Source: Bolinopsis microptera (Eukaryota > Ctenophora > Tentaculata > Lobata > Bolinopsidae). From it: 64,000 bases of DNA. The notes under the pieces are model-generated. The model was given only the letters and a program-made list of their open reading frames with translations. It was not told the DNA's origin and made no database searches. The translations under genes and the position numbers were made by a program. The stretch covers positions 15,990,571-16,054,570 of the forward strand of contig NC_087075.1 of assembly GCF_026151205.1 (NCBI RefSeq), read 5' to 3'. The stretch's first letter is position 1; each line of letters starts with the position of its first letter. This document shows, one piece after another, positions 11,311-21,500 of the stretch.

Positions 11311-14093
11311 TAGTATCCAGTTCTTCTCTCTTGTTAATTGTACGGTTCAGATTAATAATAAACATCGCTTCGAAAATCTTTCTTCTGACAGTATTGGGCT
11401 CAATTCTTAAAACATCTACTTGTAAACTGGGATTTAACCCCTCATGACAGCTCGAATAATGTATGGCAAAAGCTTGACTAACATTAGAAGGGGTAGCAGG
11501 GTAGGTAGCGTAACGTAAGTGTTCTCCTACACGAGCATGTACTTTCCTACTGGTTTCTCCAACGTACAGCTGGTCACATAATTTACACTTAATCTTATAT
11601 ACAACATTCTTCACTTCACAATATTTATTACAAACTATCAAAGGACAAATTTTACATGAATTAATACTGCACACACGTTTATCATACAGTCTGTTACTAC
11701 ATAAAATATTTCTCAATTTCGAAGTAGGTTTAAAGTTTACTTTAATAGGTAAATTGTTCTGCTTTACATAATTTCTAATCTTATTGCTAGTACTGTCCGA
11801 AATAAAATCTAAATTAAGAACTGTCCTGGAATCATCCTCAACACTCTGACGCCTGTTAGAATTACTACTGTTACAATAACGTCTTGGGTTCTGGTAACCG
11901 TTTTTCTGTAATAGATCATCAAGGAGTCTGAGAGAGTGCTCCTTTTCCGCTGGGCCAGATGAGATACGGCAAGCCTCGCTATATAGGTTCTTCACTGTAT
12001 TAATCTTAACAGACTCAGGATGGCAAGAGTTGTTGTGCAGGGTAATATCCTTTTGTTGCGGCTTGCGGTACAATCTGCTGGTTAATTTACCGTTTGGCTC
12101 GATCCGGACCTCAGTGTTCAGGAAGGGGATAAAATCGTCCTGTTGTTCTGGAAAGTCGACCTCCCACTTCAACTTTTTGTCCGGATCTTGGTCTGCAATC
12201 TGTTGAACCAGAGCAAGGGCTTCTTCTTTCGTCTCTGCAGTACTGGCAGCATCATCTATGTAGCGTTTGTAGAAGTTCGATAAGTATACCGATAGGTAGT
12301 GTTGATCGGTGTAGATAGAGTTCTTCTCACTCTAATGATGGCACAGAAGGGCCCTGGCCTCAAACCCATGAACAGACCATCCTGCTGTAGCCAGAGAGTC
12401 CTGTTATACACAAAGAAAGAGTTGGTAAGGATGTGTAGTAGGATCTCATGAATGTCTGTCAGGCTGAGTCCCATCAGGTCCAAACTGTCTCGGTGCTCTG
12501 TAGCTAGCTCAATGACATCGTCTATACAGCCCTGTACGTTTATGTTAGTGTATAAAGCTGAAATATCCGCGGCAAAGAACTTTCTCCTGGCAAGCTGTTC
12601 CTGAGAGATCTGGCGGAGCATCTCTATGTGCTGGATTAAATTACTCAGGTGACTAGGCACCTCATTAAGGAGAGGTTTAAGAATGGTCGTCACTAGCCAA
12701 CTGAGTCTCTCTGTAGGTGAGTCCACGCAGCTGATGATGGGTCTAACCTTAACCTGCTCAAGAGGGATCGTCGAGCGGAAGCTCTCCGGAGGGTTCTTGT
12801 GGGTCTTGATTTGGACGTACATGACTGGGAGGCTGACATGGTCAGGAACTCTGATCCGTCGCTTGTAGTCGTCGTCAAGGTTCCGCTGTGATGAGATCTT
12901 CTTCCACAGGTTATTCGACTCCTTCACCAGGTTCTCCGTCTTCTTCTTGATGAGCTGTGTGAGCTGTTGAGAGGTGGGTTCCGCTACTGAGACAGTTTTA
13001 CCGTTGATTTTTCTCGTGGGAAGCACACGCTGGTACACAGCTGTCTCCTGGAGGTGATTCTCTGTGAGATGTCGATGTGTGTCCTTAGTTGTCACCACAA
13101 ACTCACCGCACTTGTCTGATACCGACACGTGTAACGTCCTGTCTGTCAGAAGGGAGCGTAAACCATCTTTCTGAAAACGAGTGAGGTTATCCTGTGGGTT
13201 GGTGTTAGTCACGAGGTCCTGTACAAAGCGGTTAAACTGTGCCAGCTTGTCCTCTAAAACCGGGTGAGTGGGGTCAGGTGTACTGGTGAATGGTGAGGGA
13301 AAGGGACACAATCTCCTCACTTTGCTGGAACTCGACTCCTCGGTGGGCTCAATCGGGGCACTAGCTTCCGCACTAGTGTCTGAGTTGGCACGTTGAGTGA
13401 TAGCGTGTTTGTGTCTGATCTTAAACACACACTGAGCGATATCAACGGCAACTTTATCCTTGAATGACTGGTCAATTCGCGGAGACACGGCGAAGTTAGG
13501 TCCGAGAGCTAAAACTGACTTCTGCTGCTCGGAGACACTGTCGATGTTGAGAGTAGTGACTCTGTCGTCAGCAGGTTGAGTAGTAGATGGAGGAGGAGGA
13601 GGAGTAGGAGGGTAGTATTTCTCCAACAACCAAGAAAACTTCTTCTGTAAACGGTCCTTATAATGCTGCTTAACATAACGTTGGTGTTCCTCGCAAATAG
13701 TAGCAATACTGATGAGTAGAATGGTCCACTTTATGAAATAAACTGTCCTTCAACTGTAATAAATCACGTTTTCTGTATGCAATAAACTGATACTGATATG
13801 ATATGTGCTGTTGCAATGATAATGTTCTTATTCTGTGCTGATAACGTGTTACACTGCCAGAATTCTGCCTCATCGGAAACAATGATGACTGATTAAACGT
13901 AGTACTGTTCAACATAAATACAGGAAAAACTTGCTGTCGTTTACAGCGTTTGAAAAAATTCAACTTCTGTTCTGAAATTTTGAGTTTTTCTGCTGTAGCA
14001 ATGAAAGTTTTGGCAGTTCCAAAGTTCTCCCGAGAAAGAGTAAGGTTACAAAGATTACGGACTGGAACATTATTTATTAGTCGCATTATAACA

Positions 14094-14178
14094 ATAGACA
14101 GTTTTTGGGAGTTCCAAATAGTTTTTGATTATTCTGATCTGCGACAAATGATACTGCACTGTTAGGATAAACGACGTT
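14094..14178 (-). repeat. 5' pseudo-LTR of the Penelope-like element
   Basis: Partner of 8085-8169. The first open frame of the element starts only a few bases downstream on the minus strand. Confidence 0.9.
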
Positions 14179-14199
14179 GTAAAACGACTTGTACAGAGT

Positions 14200-14675
14200 A
14201 AGTTACTAGATCTTGTGGAGATTGTAATGATTCTTATTATATCATTTTACTATATGTTTTGATATTAACTAATGTTACAAAATGTTACAAACTGTTATCC
14301 CTTTTACCTGTGACTTTGAATCACTGTGAATAAAATCGTTTCACTTAGTTCATCCTTATAGCAAAAAAAGATTAGAGCATACAAAAAGCTCCAGGGCCAG
14401 GGGGTGGCAAAAGATGGAAGAGATCTGTTTTAGAGGTTGTAACCTCACATTTCATAGAAAGGGTCATTCCAACAATACATATACAGTAAATTAAATCAAC
14501 CGATGTTATTGGCAGAGCACAATCATAAATGCTGAACACGTAATCTATATCCCTCTAAGCTCTTCTCCTTGAAGATCAGGTTGAAGGACACGTTCGATAT
14601 GGGGGCAGTACATGCCTTCTTTGTAACCTCGCACTTCAGTCTCTATTAAAAGCAACTAATAACACATTTTTCAAG
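14200..14675. other. No gene seen
   Basis: AT-rich sequence to the right of the Penelope-like element. It includes the phrase CCAGGGCCAGGG near 14390, which recurs near 14870 and so hints at a further repeat, but no coding signal. Confidence 0.5.
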
Positions 14676-14935
14676 AAAACAACAATTTCAAGAAAACAAT
14701 AATTTTATTTAGTATCAATTAAAGCAGAATAAAATATATTATTATATATAAATAACTAGCACGAACTTTAGACCAAATATCTTAGGGGACTTGGAATAGC
14801 AAGAAAGTGACTAGAAGGTACATATATACCTTTAACAAAAATATGTCGAAAAGAATCCAGGGCCAGGGTGATACAGGATCGGAAAGTGCAGACCGTAAAG
14901 TTTACACACCCGTAAAGTTTACGCACCCACCTTGC
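14676..14935 (-). repeat. Interspersed repeat family A, minus copy
   Basis: The reverse complement matches 59541-59780 over about 240 bp, including CCTGTATCACCCTGG, CCAAGTCCCCTAA and a tail of repeated TTGTTTTCTTGAAA. The repeated tail suggests a retroposon 3' end. Diverged, non-coding. Confidence 0.7.
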
Positions 14936-14967
14936 ATCCTGTTAATTCTTGGTTGAATAGACTTTTA

Positions 14968-15127
14968 TGTTAATTGACGATGTCAATTCATCGCAGCTCG
15001 GCGAGGCCCAGTTAGTAAGTAGCGCAGTTAGTGAGTAGCGCATTTCGCGTTCGCTGATCTAGCGAGGATGTGGTTGCGAGAAGCATAATTGAGTGCGCGG
15101 CGCGGCACAGTAACGCATCACGCTACA
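14968..15127 (+). mobile_element. SINE-like family B, copy 1 (expanded inside)
   Basis: Starts at about GACGATGTCAATTC, includes GCAGCTCGGCGAGG and GTGGTTGCGAGAAG, and ends CATCACGCTACAA. It has a local duplication of GTTAGTRAGTAGCGC compared with the copy at 16347-16474. Other copies are at about 59938-60062 and 61008-61108 on the minus strand. Confidence 0.6.
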
Positions 15128-15144
15128 AAATGTATGCAAACTTA

Positions 15145-15475
15145 AGCGTTTATTGACGGATGTTACTCGTCTAAATTTCTTCGAAGTAGCGCGCGCCGCG
15201 GGCCAGATCATTAACAATGGTCAATGGTCAACCGAAACCCCCCTGTAATCGACCGTAAGCATTTGTAAACCCCCTCCATTTCGAGAAGAAAGCGGCGCGC
15301 GCTACTTCGAAGAAATTTAGACGAGTAACATCCGTCAAGGTTGACCATTGTTTGACTATTGTTAATGATCTGGCCCGGCGCGCGCTTCTTCGTAGCTCGT
15401 GCCATCGGGCCATTTCGAGAAGAAAGCGGCGCGCGCTACTTCGTAGAAATTTAGACGAGTAACATCCGTCAAGGG
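15145..15475. repeat. Repeat family C with inverted copies
   Basis: The segment GAAATTTAGACGAGTAACAT CCGTCA and its flanking GGCGCGCGCTACTTCG occurs once inverted (about 15155-15195) and twice direct (about 15295-15340 and 15428-15470), and again at about 17160-17207. The short phrase ATCTGGCCCGGCG is linked to it. Probably a foldback MITE. The small open frames here are chance. Confidence 0.55.
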
Positions 15476-15689
15476 TTTTGGTCGTTGATCACGTAATTAA
15501 ACATTTTTTAAACTCTCTAGAATAATAAAAATTGGACAATATTTTAATATAAGTAAAATTGCACTCAATTTCACTCTGATAGTGATAAAATTTAGAAATT
15601 GATCGAATATCCGGCTATAATAGAAAATAGTTTAGAAGGTGCTTGGCCGTATATCATAACCAATAACAATGATTTCGTTGACATTTGTA

Positions 15690-15800
15690 TCACGTGGTGA
15701 CCCCCACGGTCGCTTCACTATAGCGTCTTCGACGCTACAGGGGGAGCCGCGCACTTCGTGCGCGGCGGATCATACAACGTATGACAAGTTGACATGCGTT
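15690..15800. mobile_element. MITE family D, copy 1
   Basis: Runs from TTGTATCACGTGGTGACCCC to CATACAACGTATGACA, with the GC-rich core GTCTTCGACGCTACAGGGGG. Similar sequence is at 16690-17070 and 17376-17481. Confidence 0.6.
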
Positions 15801-15879
15801 GCATGCCACTTTTCTCTGATATTGGGATACGAAACATGTATCAATGATTTTGGCTCATCGTGATGGCTCTTACTAAATC

Positions 15880-16220
15880 GCTCGCCCAAAAATTTCACGT
15901 GACTTTGGTTTTTTTGGTTTTGCAGCCGTACAAAACGGTTTTACATAAACCCTAATCCCAACCCTAACCCTAACCATAACCCCGAAGCTATCCATAATCT
16001 TAACCACAACCCTAACCCTAACCCGAGCCCTAAATAATCGAATTCACGTTTTACTAGCCTGTCACGTGACCAAAACGGTTTTTTGCCCATAACTCTCCAG
16101 GGACGCATTTTAACCCTACGTCATGGGGGGTGATTCGGAATCAGCGTCCAAAAATACACCGATCTAAATCACTTTCATGCCTAAAGGGCCTTTTCACAAG
16201 AATTTTCTTAAAATTTGGGC
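15880..16220 (-). mobile_element. Foldback/MITE family F1, copy 2
   Basis: The reverse complement parallels 36-407: ATTTTTGGACGCTGATTCCG, a CATGACGTAGGGTTAAAATG segment, a TCACGTGAC motif and a run of GGGTTAGGGTTAGGG. Both edges are diffuse. Confidence 0.55.
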
Positions 16221-16298
16221 GAGCGATTTAGTAGGAGCGCATCATGATAGCCTAGCATGAAACGTAGGGAAAAGTATTTTCTAGGAATAAAAGTCAAG

Positions 16299-16557
16299 GC
16301 CATCATTACGTAATATTGCTGTCAGGAGAGGGGTTGGGTCTTGATTCACGATGTCAATCCTTCGCAGCTCGGTGAGGCACAGTGGTGCATTTCGCCGATC
16401 TACCGAATGTGGTTGTGGGTTGCGAGAAGAATAACTTGATGCGCGGCGCGACCCAGTAGTGCATCGCGCTACAAGGTTGGGTCTTGATTACGGTTGATTA
16501 CGGAAGGGGGGGTAAAAATTGCTAAAATATTGATTACGTAATATGTGAACGACCCCT
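16299..16557. mobile_element. MITE family E copy containing a family B insertion
   Basis: Outer ends: ATTACGTAATATTG on the left and ATTACGTAATATGTGAACGACCCC on the right. A 128-bp family B element (16347-16474) lies inside, flanked by a 15-bp direct repeat. Confidence 0.55.
16347..16474 (+). mobile_element. SINE-like family B, copy 2
   Basis: A 128-bp element flanked by the direct repeat GGTTGGGTCTTGATT (16332-16346 and 16475-16489). It contains AGGCACAGTGG, resembling a pol III A box (about 16373), and GGGTTGCGAGAAG, resembling a weak B box, about 35-40 bp downstream. The 15-bp duplication fits target-primed insertion. One caution: CTTGATTCACGATG also precedes the copy at 61 kb, so part of the left repeat could belong to the element. 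Confidence 0.55.
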
Positions 16558-16689
16558 TATGATTGTAATTTGTAAAATAAAGGATAAAATTTAAAATTTG
16601 TTTCTCTATCGAATGAATTATCAAATATTAATTGGCGCACAGAGCCAGATTGCATTGGCTTAAAAATAACACGGCAATGAAGTTTTTAA

Positions 16690-17070
16690 TTGACACTTGT
16701 ATCACGTCGTGACCCCCATCGTCGTTTCACTATAGAGTTCACTGTAGAGTTTTTACGATTGCTCTATAACCAGAGCCCTCTCGCTTGCAGTAGCGCGCGT
16801 CACTGGTCAAGCAGTACGCGTAGACACATGGCTATATGAATTTCTACGATACAGGGGGCCGGAGCCGCGCACTGATCGTTGTCATACGTTGTATGACCCG
16901 CCGCGCACGAGTGCGTTGTATCACGTTGCGACCCCCACGGTCGTGAAACGTGGGGGTCGCTGGTCGCAGCGTGATACAACGCACTCGTGCGCGGCTCCCC
17001 CTGTAGCGTCGAAGACGCTACAGTGAAGCTATAGTGAAGCGACCGTGGGGGTCACCACGTGATACAATGA
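16690..17070. mobile_element. MITE family D, nested and inverted copies
   Basis: Several partial copies of GACCCCCACGGTCG, CTACAGGGGG and CGCGCACTCGTGCG in opposite orientations, including a near-palindrome around 16917-16985 (GTTGTATCACGTTGCGACC against its complement). This suggests repeated insertion of the family into itself. Confidence 0.55.
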
Positions 17071-17329
17071 CAAATTGACACTCAGCACTTGACCATTGTT
17101 AATAATCATGATCTGGCCCGGCGGGCGCTACTTCGTAGCACTTGCCATCGAGAAGAAAGCGGCACGCGCTACTTCGAAGAAATTTAGACGAGTAACATCC
17201 GTCAAACTCATCACCTGCAATTTAATTAAATTATAATTTTACCTTTAAATTATCTGGCACCAGGCACACTTGTACGTTTATAATTTCAAATTTACCAAGA
17301 CGCGCGCCGAGTATATATATGTTTCGCGT

Positions 17330-17880
17330 AGAGTGTGCTAAATCACTTTACAATCGATTTTCGAGATTGTTCTAAATTGTCATACGTTGTTATACTTGTA
17401 TGACCCGCCGCGGCTCCCCCTGTATCGTAAACCTCTACACTATTATAGTGAAACGACAATGGGTGTTGCGACGTGATACAAGTTCTAAAAGGGCCCCCCG
17501 ACAGTTGGAACCAACTTCAATCGATGTATTTTCGGACGCCTGACGAGATATTGGCGAAAAACTGTTCCGATCACGTGATATGGCCGTATAATGAAGTTAG
17601 TCTAATTTCTCGTTAGGGTTAGAGCATATGCTTTTGTTAAGGATTGGGTTAATATGGCCCTGGACGAATTTTCGAAACCCCAACGAACCCTTAATTAGAA
17701 ATTAGACCAACTTTATTTTTAGACCAACTTATTTATACGGTCATATCACGTGATCGAGACAGTTTTTCGCCAGGGGTGCATTTTAATCCTATTTCAAATT
17801 ATTCAAGTTGATTTCAACTGTCTGACGTATGTGGTCCTTTTAGAAATATCTCGAAGATCGACTGATCATGATTATAGCAA
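17330..17880. mobile_element. Foldback/MITE family F1, copy 3 with family D insertion
   Basis: Two inverted arms: 17335-17660 reads TAAATCACTTTACAATCG, TTCGAGATTGTTCTAA, then GATCACGTGATATGGCCG, and 17660-17875 reads the same in reverse. A 106-bp family D element interrupts the left arm at 17376-17481 with the 7-bp duplication GTTCTAA on each side. The uninterrupted site is seen in copy 1. Confidence 0.75.
17376..17481. mobile_element. MITE family D, 106-bp insertion with 7-bp target duplication
   Basis: Flanked by GTTCTAA at 17369-17375 and 17482-17488. The ends read ATTGTCATACG and CGTGATACAA. The empty target is present in F1 copy 1 (about 66-75), which makes the boundaries clear. Confidence 0.8.
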
Positions 17881-18470
17881 ACCAAAAATTATACATTATA
17901 TTATTTCGATCCTGTATCTAACATGTTGTATTAATGCGCCAATTACATTTTACATACTAACGAGTAATGACTGTTAAAGCTTGTGCCTGGGATCCTCAGG
18001 AGTCAGGCTGTTAGTGTTAGCTGCAGTCCCCCCACCCCCCTAGTAGCTCCGTAATCAGTTTGACGTATAAATATTGTTTTAAAAATAAAATTACGCGCGC
18101 GTTTTCATTTTAAAACCCCTATCAGTAATAACATACTTTATGTACCAGTACTGTGAAGTGTGGACGACCCCTAGTTATGAGTTAGAGCAACTGAAACATC
18201 TATCGGTTTCAGACAAAATATTTTAAACGCAATAATGAAATGGATATTGTCAAAAAGTATGCTCAATATATGACTATAAATGATAGCTCATTCAATAATA
18301 AAACATAGCCAAAAACTCTTAACCGTATAACCAAACAGTTAAGTAAGGAAAAATCATATTTATAACCAATAAATTTTAAAACCAACTACCAATACATTTA
18401 AAACAATATAAGATAGTAAACAATTAACATTAAGAGACAGTACAAAGCAGTCATTACAAAACGTCAGCGG
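17881..18470. other. No gene seen
   Basis: AT-rich sequence downstream of the peroxiredoxin stop codon. The polyadenylation region of that gene should lie at the right edge, but no signal stands out. Confidence 0.5.
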
Positions 18471-18513
18471 AGTTATTCGGGCTGGGGGTGAATCTCATGT
18501 ACTGCTTGCGGAG
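18471..18513 (-). repeat. Tandem copy of the last coding segment of peroxiredoxin 6
   Basis: Directly after the stop codon, on the minus strand, about 41 bp repeats the coding end (GCAAGCAGTACATGAGATTC, then CCCAG) with a few changes. It lies in the 3' UTR and is not translated if the first stop is used. Confidence 0.85.
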
Positions 18514-21500
18514 TTACTCAGGCTGGGGGGTGAATCTCATGTACTGCTTGCCAGAAGGTACGTCCTCAACTCTCATTTTAGGGAAGAGTTTGGTAGCTTC
18601 CTCCCCTTTAACCGAGGGTAGGACCATACAGTCCCCTCCTGCCTGCCAATTAGCAGGGGTCGCTACCTGGGGGGAGGGGTCCGTTAGCAAGAATTATAGA
18701 TTTTAAGAAATAAAGTAACTTTAGATACCAATATCATCATCGGTTGTATAGTGTATTACATGAAATAACACAATCTAAATTATACTAAAACCACTGAACT
18801 AAACTAGTGGCTTAGATGTGTTTGCAATAATACGATTGGAATTTTCAGGTTACACTTTCAGAATCAAAATACAGCTATTCTTAAATCAAGTTATCATGTT
18901 CTCTTACCACGCGACTTGTTAATACCACGCGACTTGTTAATACCACGTGACTTGTTAATACCACGTGACTTGTTAATACCACGTGACTTGTTAATACCAC
19001 GTGATCATACCTTCTTGTAAGCAGTAAGCTGCAGACTATCAATAACTCTCAGGAGCTCATCAAAGTTCCTGCCGGTAGTAGCCGGGTATAAGATGGATAG
19101 CTTCAGTTTCTTGTCGGGTCCTACAATAAACACAGCTCTAGCAGTGAGTGGGAGACCGGCTGCGTCTTTCTCGTCCGGGTCCAACATACCTGGGGTAATG
19201 GGGGTGGTAAAAGGAGGGGGAAATGGGGGTGGTAAAAGGAGGGGGTAATAGGGGTGGTAAAAGGAGGGGGTAATAGGGGTGGTAAAAGGAGGGGGTAATG
19301 GGGGTGGTAAAAGGAGGGGGTAATGGGGGTGGTAAAAGGAGGGGGTAATGGGGGTGGTAAAAGGAGGGGGTAATGGGGGTGGTAAAAGGAGGGGGTAATG
19401 GGGGTGGTAAAAGGAGGGGGTAATGGGGGTGGTAAAAGGAGGGGGTAATGGGGGTGGTAAAAGGAGGGGGTAATGGGGGTGGTAAAAGGAGGGGGTAATG
19501 GGGGTGGTAAAAGGAGGGGGTAATGGGGGTGGTAAAAGGAGGGGGTAATGGGGTGGTAAAAGGAGGGAGGGAGGTTTAATGGGGGGGGGGGGTAAAAGGA
19601 GGGGGTAATGGGGGTGGTAAAAGGAGGGGTAATGGGGGTGGTAAATGAGGGGTGTAATGGGGGTGGTAAAAGGAGGGGGGGTGTAATGGGGTGTAAAAGG
19701 AGGGGGTAATGGGGGTGGTAAAAGGAGGGGGTAATGGGGGTGGTAAAAGGAGGGATGTAATGGGGGTGGTAAAAGGAGGGGGTAATGGGGGTTGTAAAGG
19801 GAGGGAGGGGTGTTATGGGGGTGGTAAAAGGAGGGGGTAATGGGGGTGGTAAAAGGAGGGGGAGGGGGTAATGGGGGTGGTAAAAGGAGGGGGAGGGGGT
19901 GTAATGGGGTGGTAAAAGGAGGGAGAGGGGGGGGGGTAATGGGTTTATTGTGAGTATTTCTTTACAACATAATAACACCAACTCTCAACTCTGCCTAACC
20001 GCATAAGCTGCACAAATCTGTTATAGTAATAATGTTAGAATATTTCACAGAATGACGAGAGGTGTAGAATATTCTAACAGAATATTCTATTTGGAAGGGA
20101 TACGTGAGGGTTGAGCAGATTATCACTCACAGCAGGAATTCGATTATATGGTAGCCAGCTGAAGGCCCACAACTCACATAACGGAGAATTAATCTACCAC
20201 GTGTTATTTTGGAGCTATATGATTGGCCGAGAGCAGGCAAAAGTAGGAACTTTTGAGTTATGTTCGGGGAAGGTGAGGAAAGGGTACAATACAGAAAGCC
20301 ACAGTAATGTGATTAGAACCTGTTAGTGACAAGGTTAGCAGTCGTATACCCGTCACCGCTCTGGATGGAATCCAAAAGTAAGAACTCAGTACTTTCGCTT
20401 CGTGGTCATATTTGCGCGCATTACCATGAGTGTGTACCTAAAAGTACTGCGCGCCTTCCAGCAACAAGAAATGCGGCCGCTTTTCTTTTGTGGATGGCCG
20501 CTCAATTTCCCGATCCGTGATCATGATGGCGTATTTATCATATTCCATACAACCTGGGGACCCCAGGCTTTACTGTTTATACTTTATAAGCATGCAGATA
20601 TGGCGGAGTGATAGGCCGAGCGCCACCCACTAACTCGAAATAACATGCTATCAATTAGTGCCTAGCTAGTTGGATAATGGATAATACGTACATGGTGAAA
20701 TTAACGATTTACTTGATCGGTTCAGCGTCGCGCGCCAATACCAATTTAATTCAGATTTCAGAATATTGCGCAAAATAACTTTCCGGAGTGACAAACTCCG
20801 CAAAGTTATAACTAATAGGGCACGTACCTACCTATTGAACCTATTGATAGGTTTAGAAGTAGGCATCTTCACGGCCATCACGCAATCTGTATAGTGTGTG
20901 TAGTGTGTGTAGTGTGTGTAGCTTACGTTGCAATTATCGAGCTCTGTTATCTTTTGTAACTTTGCGATAAATTCAGTTTGCTGCTACCGCGTAGTAAGCC
21001 TTTGCGTGTGTATACTTGTACATTACTATACAATGTACACCACGGAGGATGATTTACATTTGACCCGATCTCAGAAGAAACTCAAGGATTTCAACTATGA
21101 AGAAAAGGAAGATGTAGAGGGATGTGCTGATAGATGGTTCACCTCGATGGCAAGAGAACTGAAAGTAGAAAACTTCGAAATTCGTGGAGATATGGACAAA
21201 GAAATACTCATGTCTCCGTCTATCTATAAAAGGTATATGGCAGAATGGGTTATGGAAGCAGCAGACCTCGTTCGACGGCAGAGTAGTCAGATGAGCGCTA
21301 TGATGGAAATCGTTGAGTGCCTCAAGACGGAAGCAATAGCAGACAAGGAAAAGATGGTCAGGTTGCAGGACCAGTTGCTAGTGCAGAAGGACGAACAACT
21401 ACAGTTGTTTAAGACGTCAGTTGAAGAGACAGTACAAACAACGGTGGAGACAGGGATTAAGAGCTACAGTGCCGCTGTACAAAAGAACAGCACAAATGGC

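Larger units (their letters stand above)
8583..14086 (-). pseudogene. Penelope-like reverse transcriptase / GIY-YIG polyprotein, broken
   Basis: Three reading-frame blocks. First, 14086 to about 13715: basic N-terminal domain including KLNFFKRCKRQQVFP. Second, about 13730 to 12325: includes the reverse transcriptase region with VRPIISCVDSPTERLSW and FFAADISALYTNI. Third, about 12325 to 11311: the catalytic RYIDD motif at about 12260, then the GIY-YIG nuclease with VVYKIKCKLC, LYVGETSR and a conserved H and E downstream. Frame changes near 13715 and 12325 break the gene. A TTAA-flanked element then splits it at 11307; on the far side the same frame runs about 11 codons to a stop at 8583. Canonical Penelope order, nuclease after RT. 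Confidence 0.88.
8086..14186 (-). mobile_element. Penelope-like element, interrupted by a foldback transposon
   Basis: Boundaries: 11-bp target duplication ACTTGTACAGA at 8075-8085 and 14187-14197, and an 85-bp direct repeat at 8085-8169 and 14094-14178 acting as the pseudo-LTRs known for Penelope-like elements. Removing the insertion at 8621-11310 leaves about 3.4 kb, a normal size for the group. The coding strand is minus and encodes an N-terminal domain, a reverse transcriptase and a C-terminal GIY-YIG endonuclease. Two frameshifts and the insertion make this copy inactive. I searched the 85-bp repeat for a hammerhead core (CTGANGA plus GAAA) and did not see one. Confidence 0.9.

Noticed and set aside
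19121-19981. Proline/threonine-rich ORF of 286 aa on minus
   Set aside because: Frame through the 25-bp minisatellite; its last codons only overlap peroxiredoxin exon 4 in another frame.
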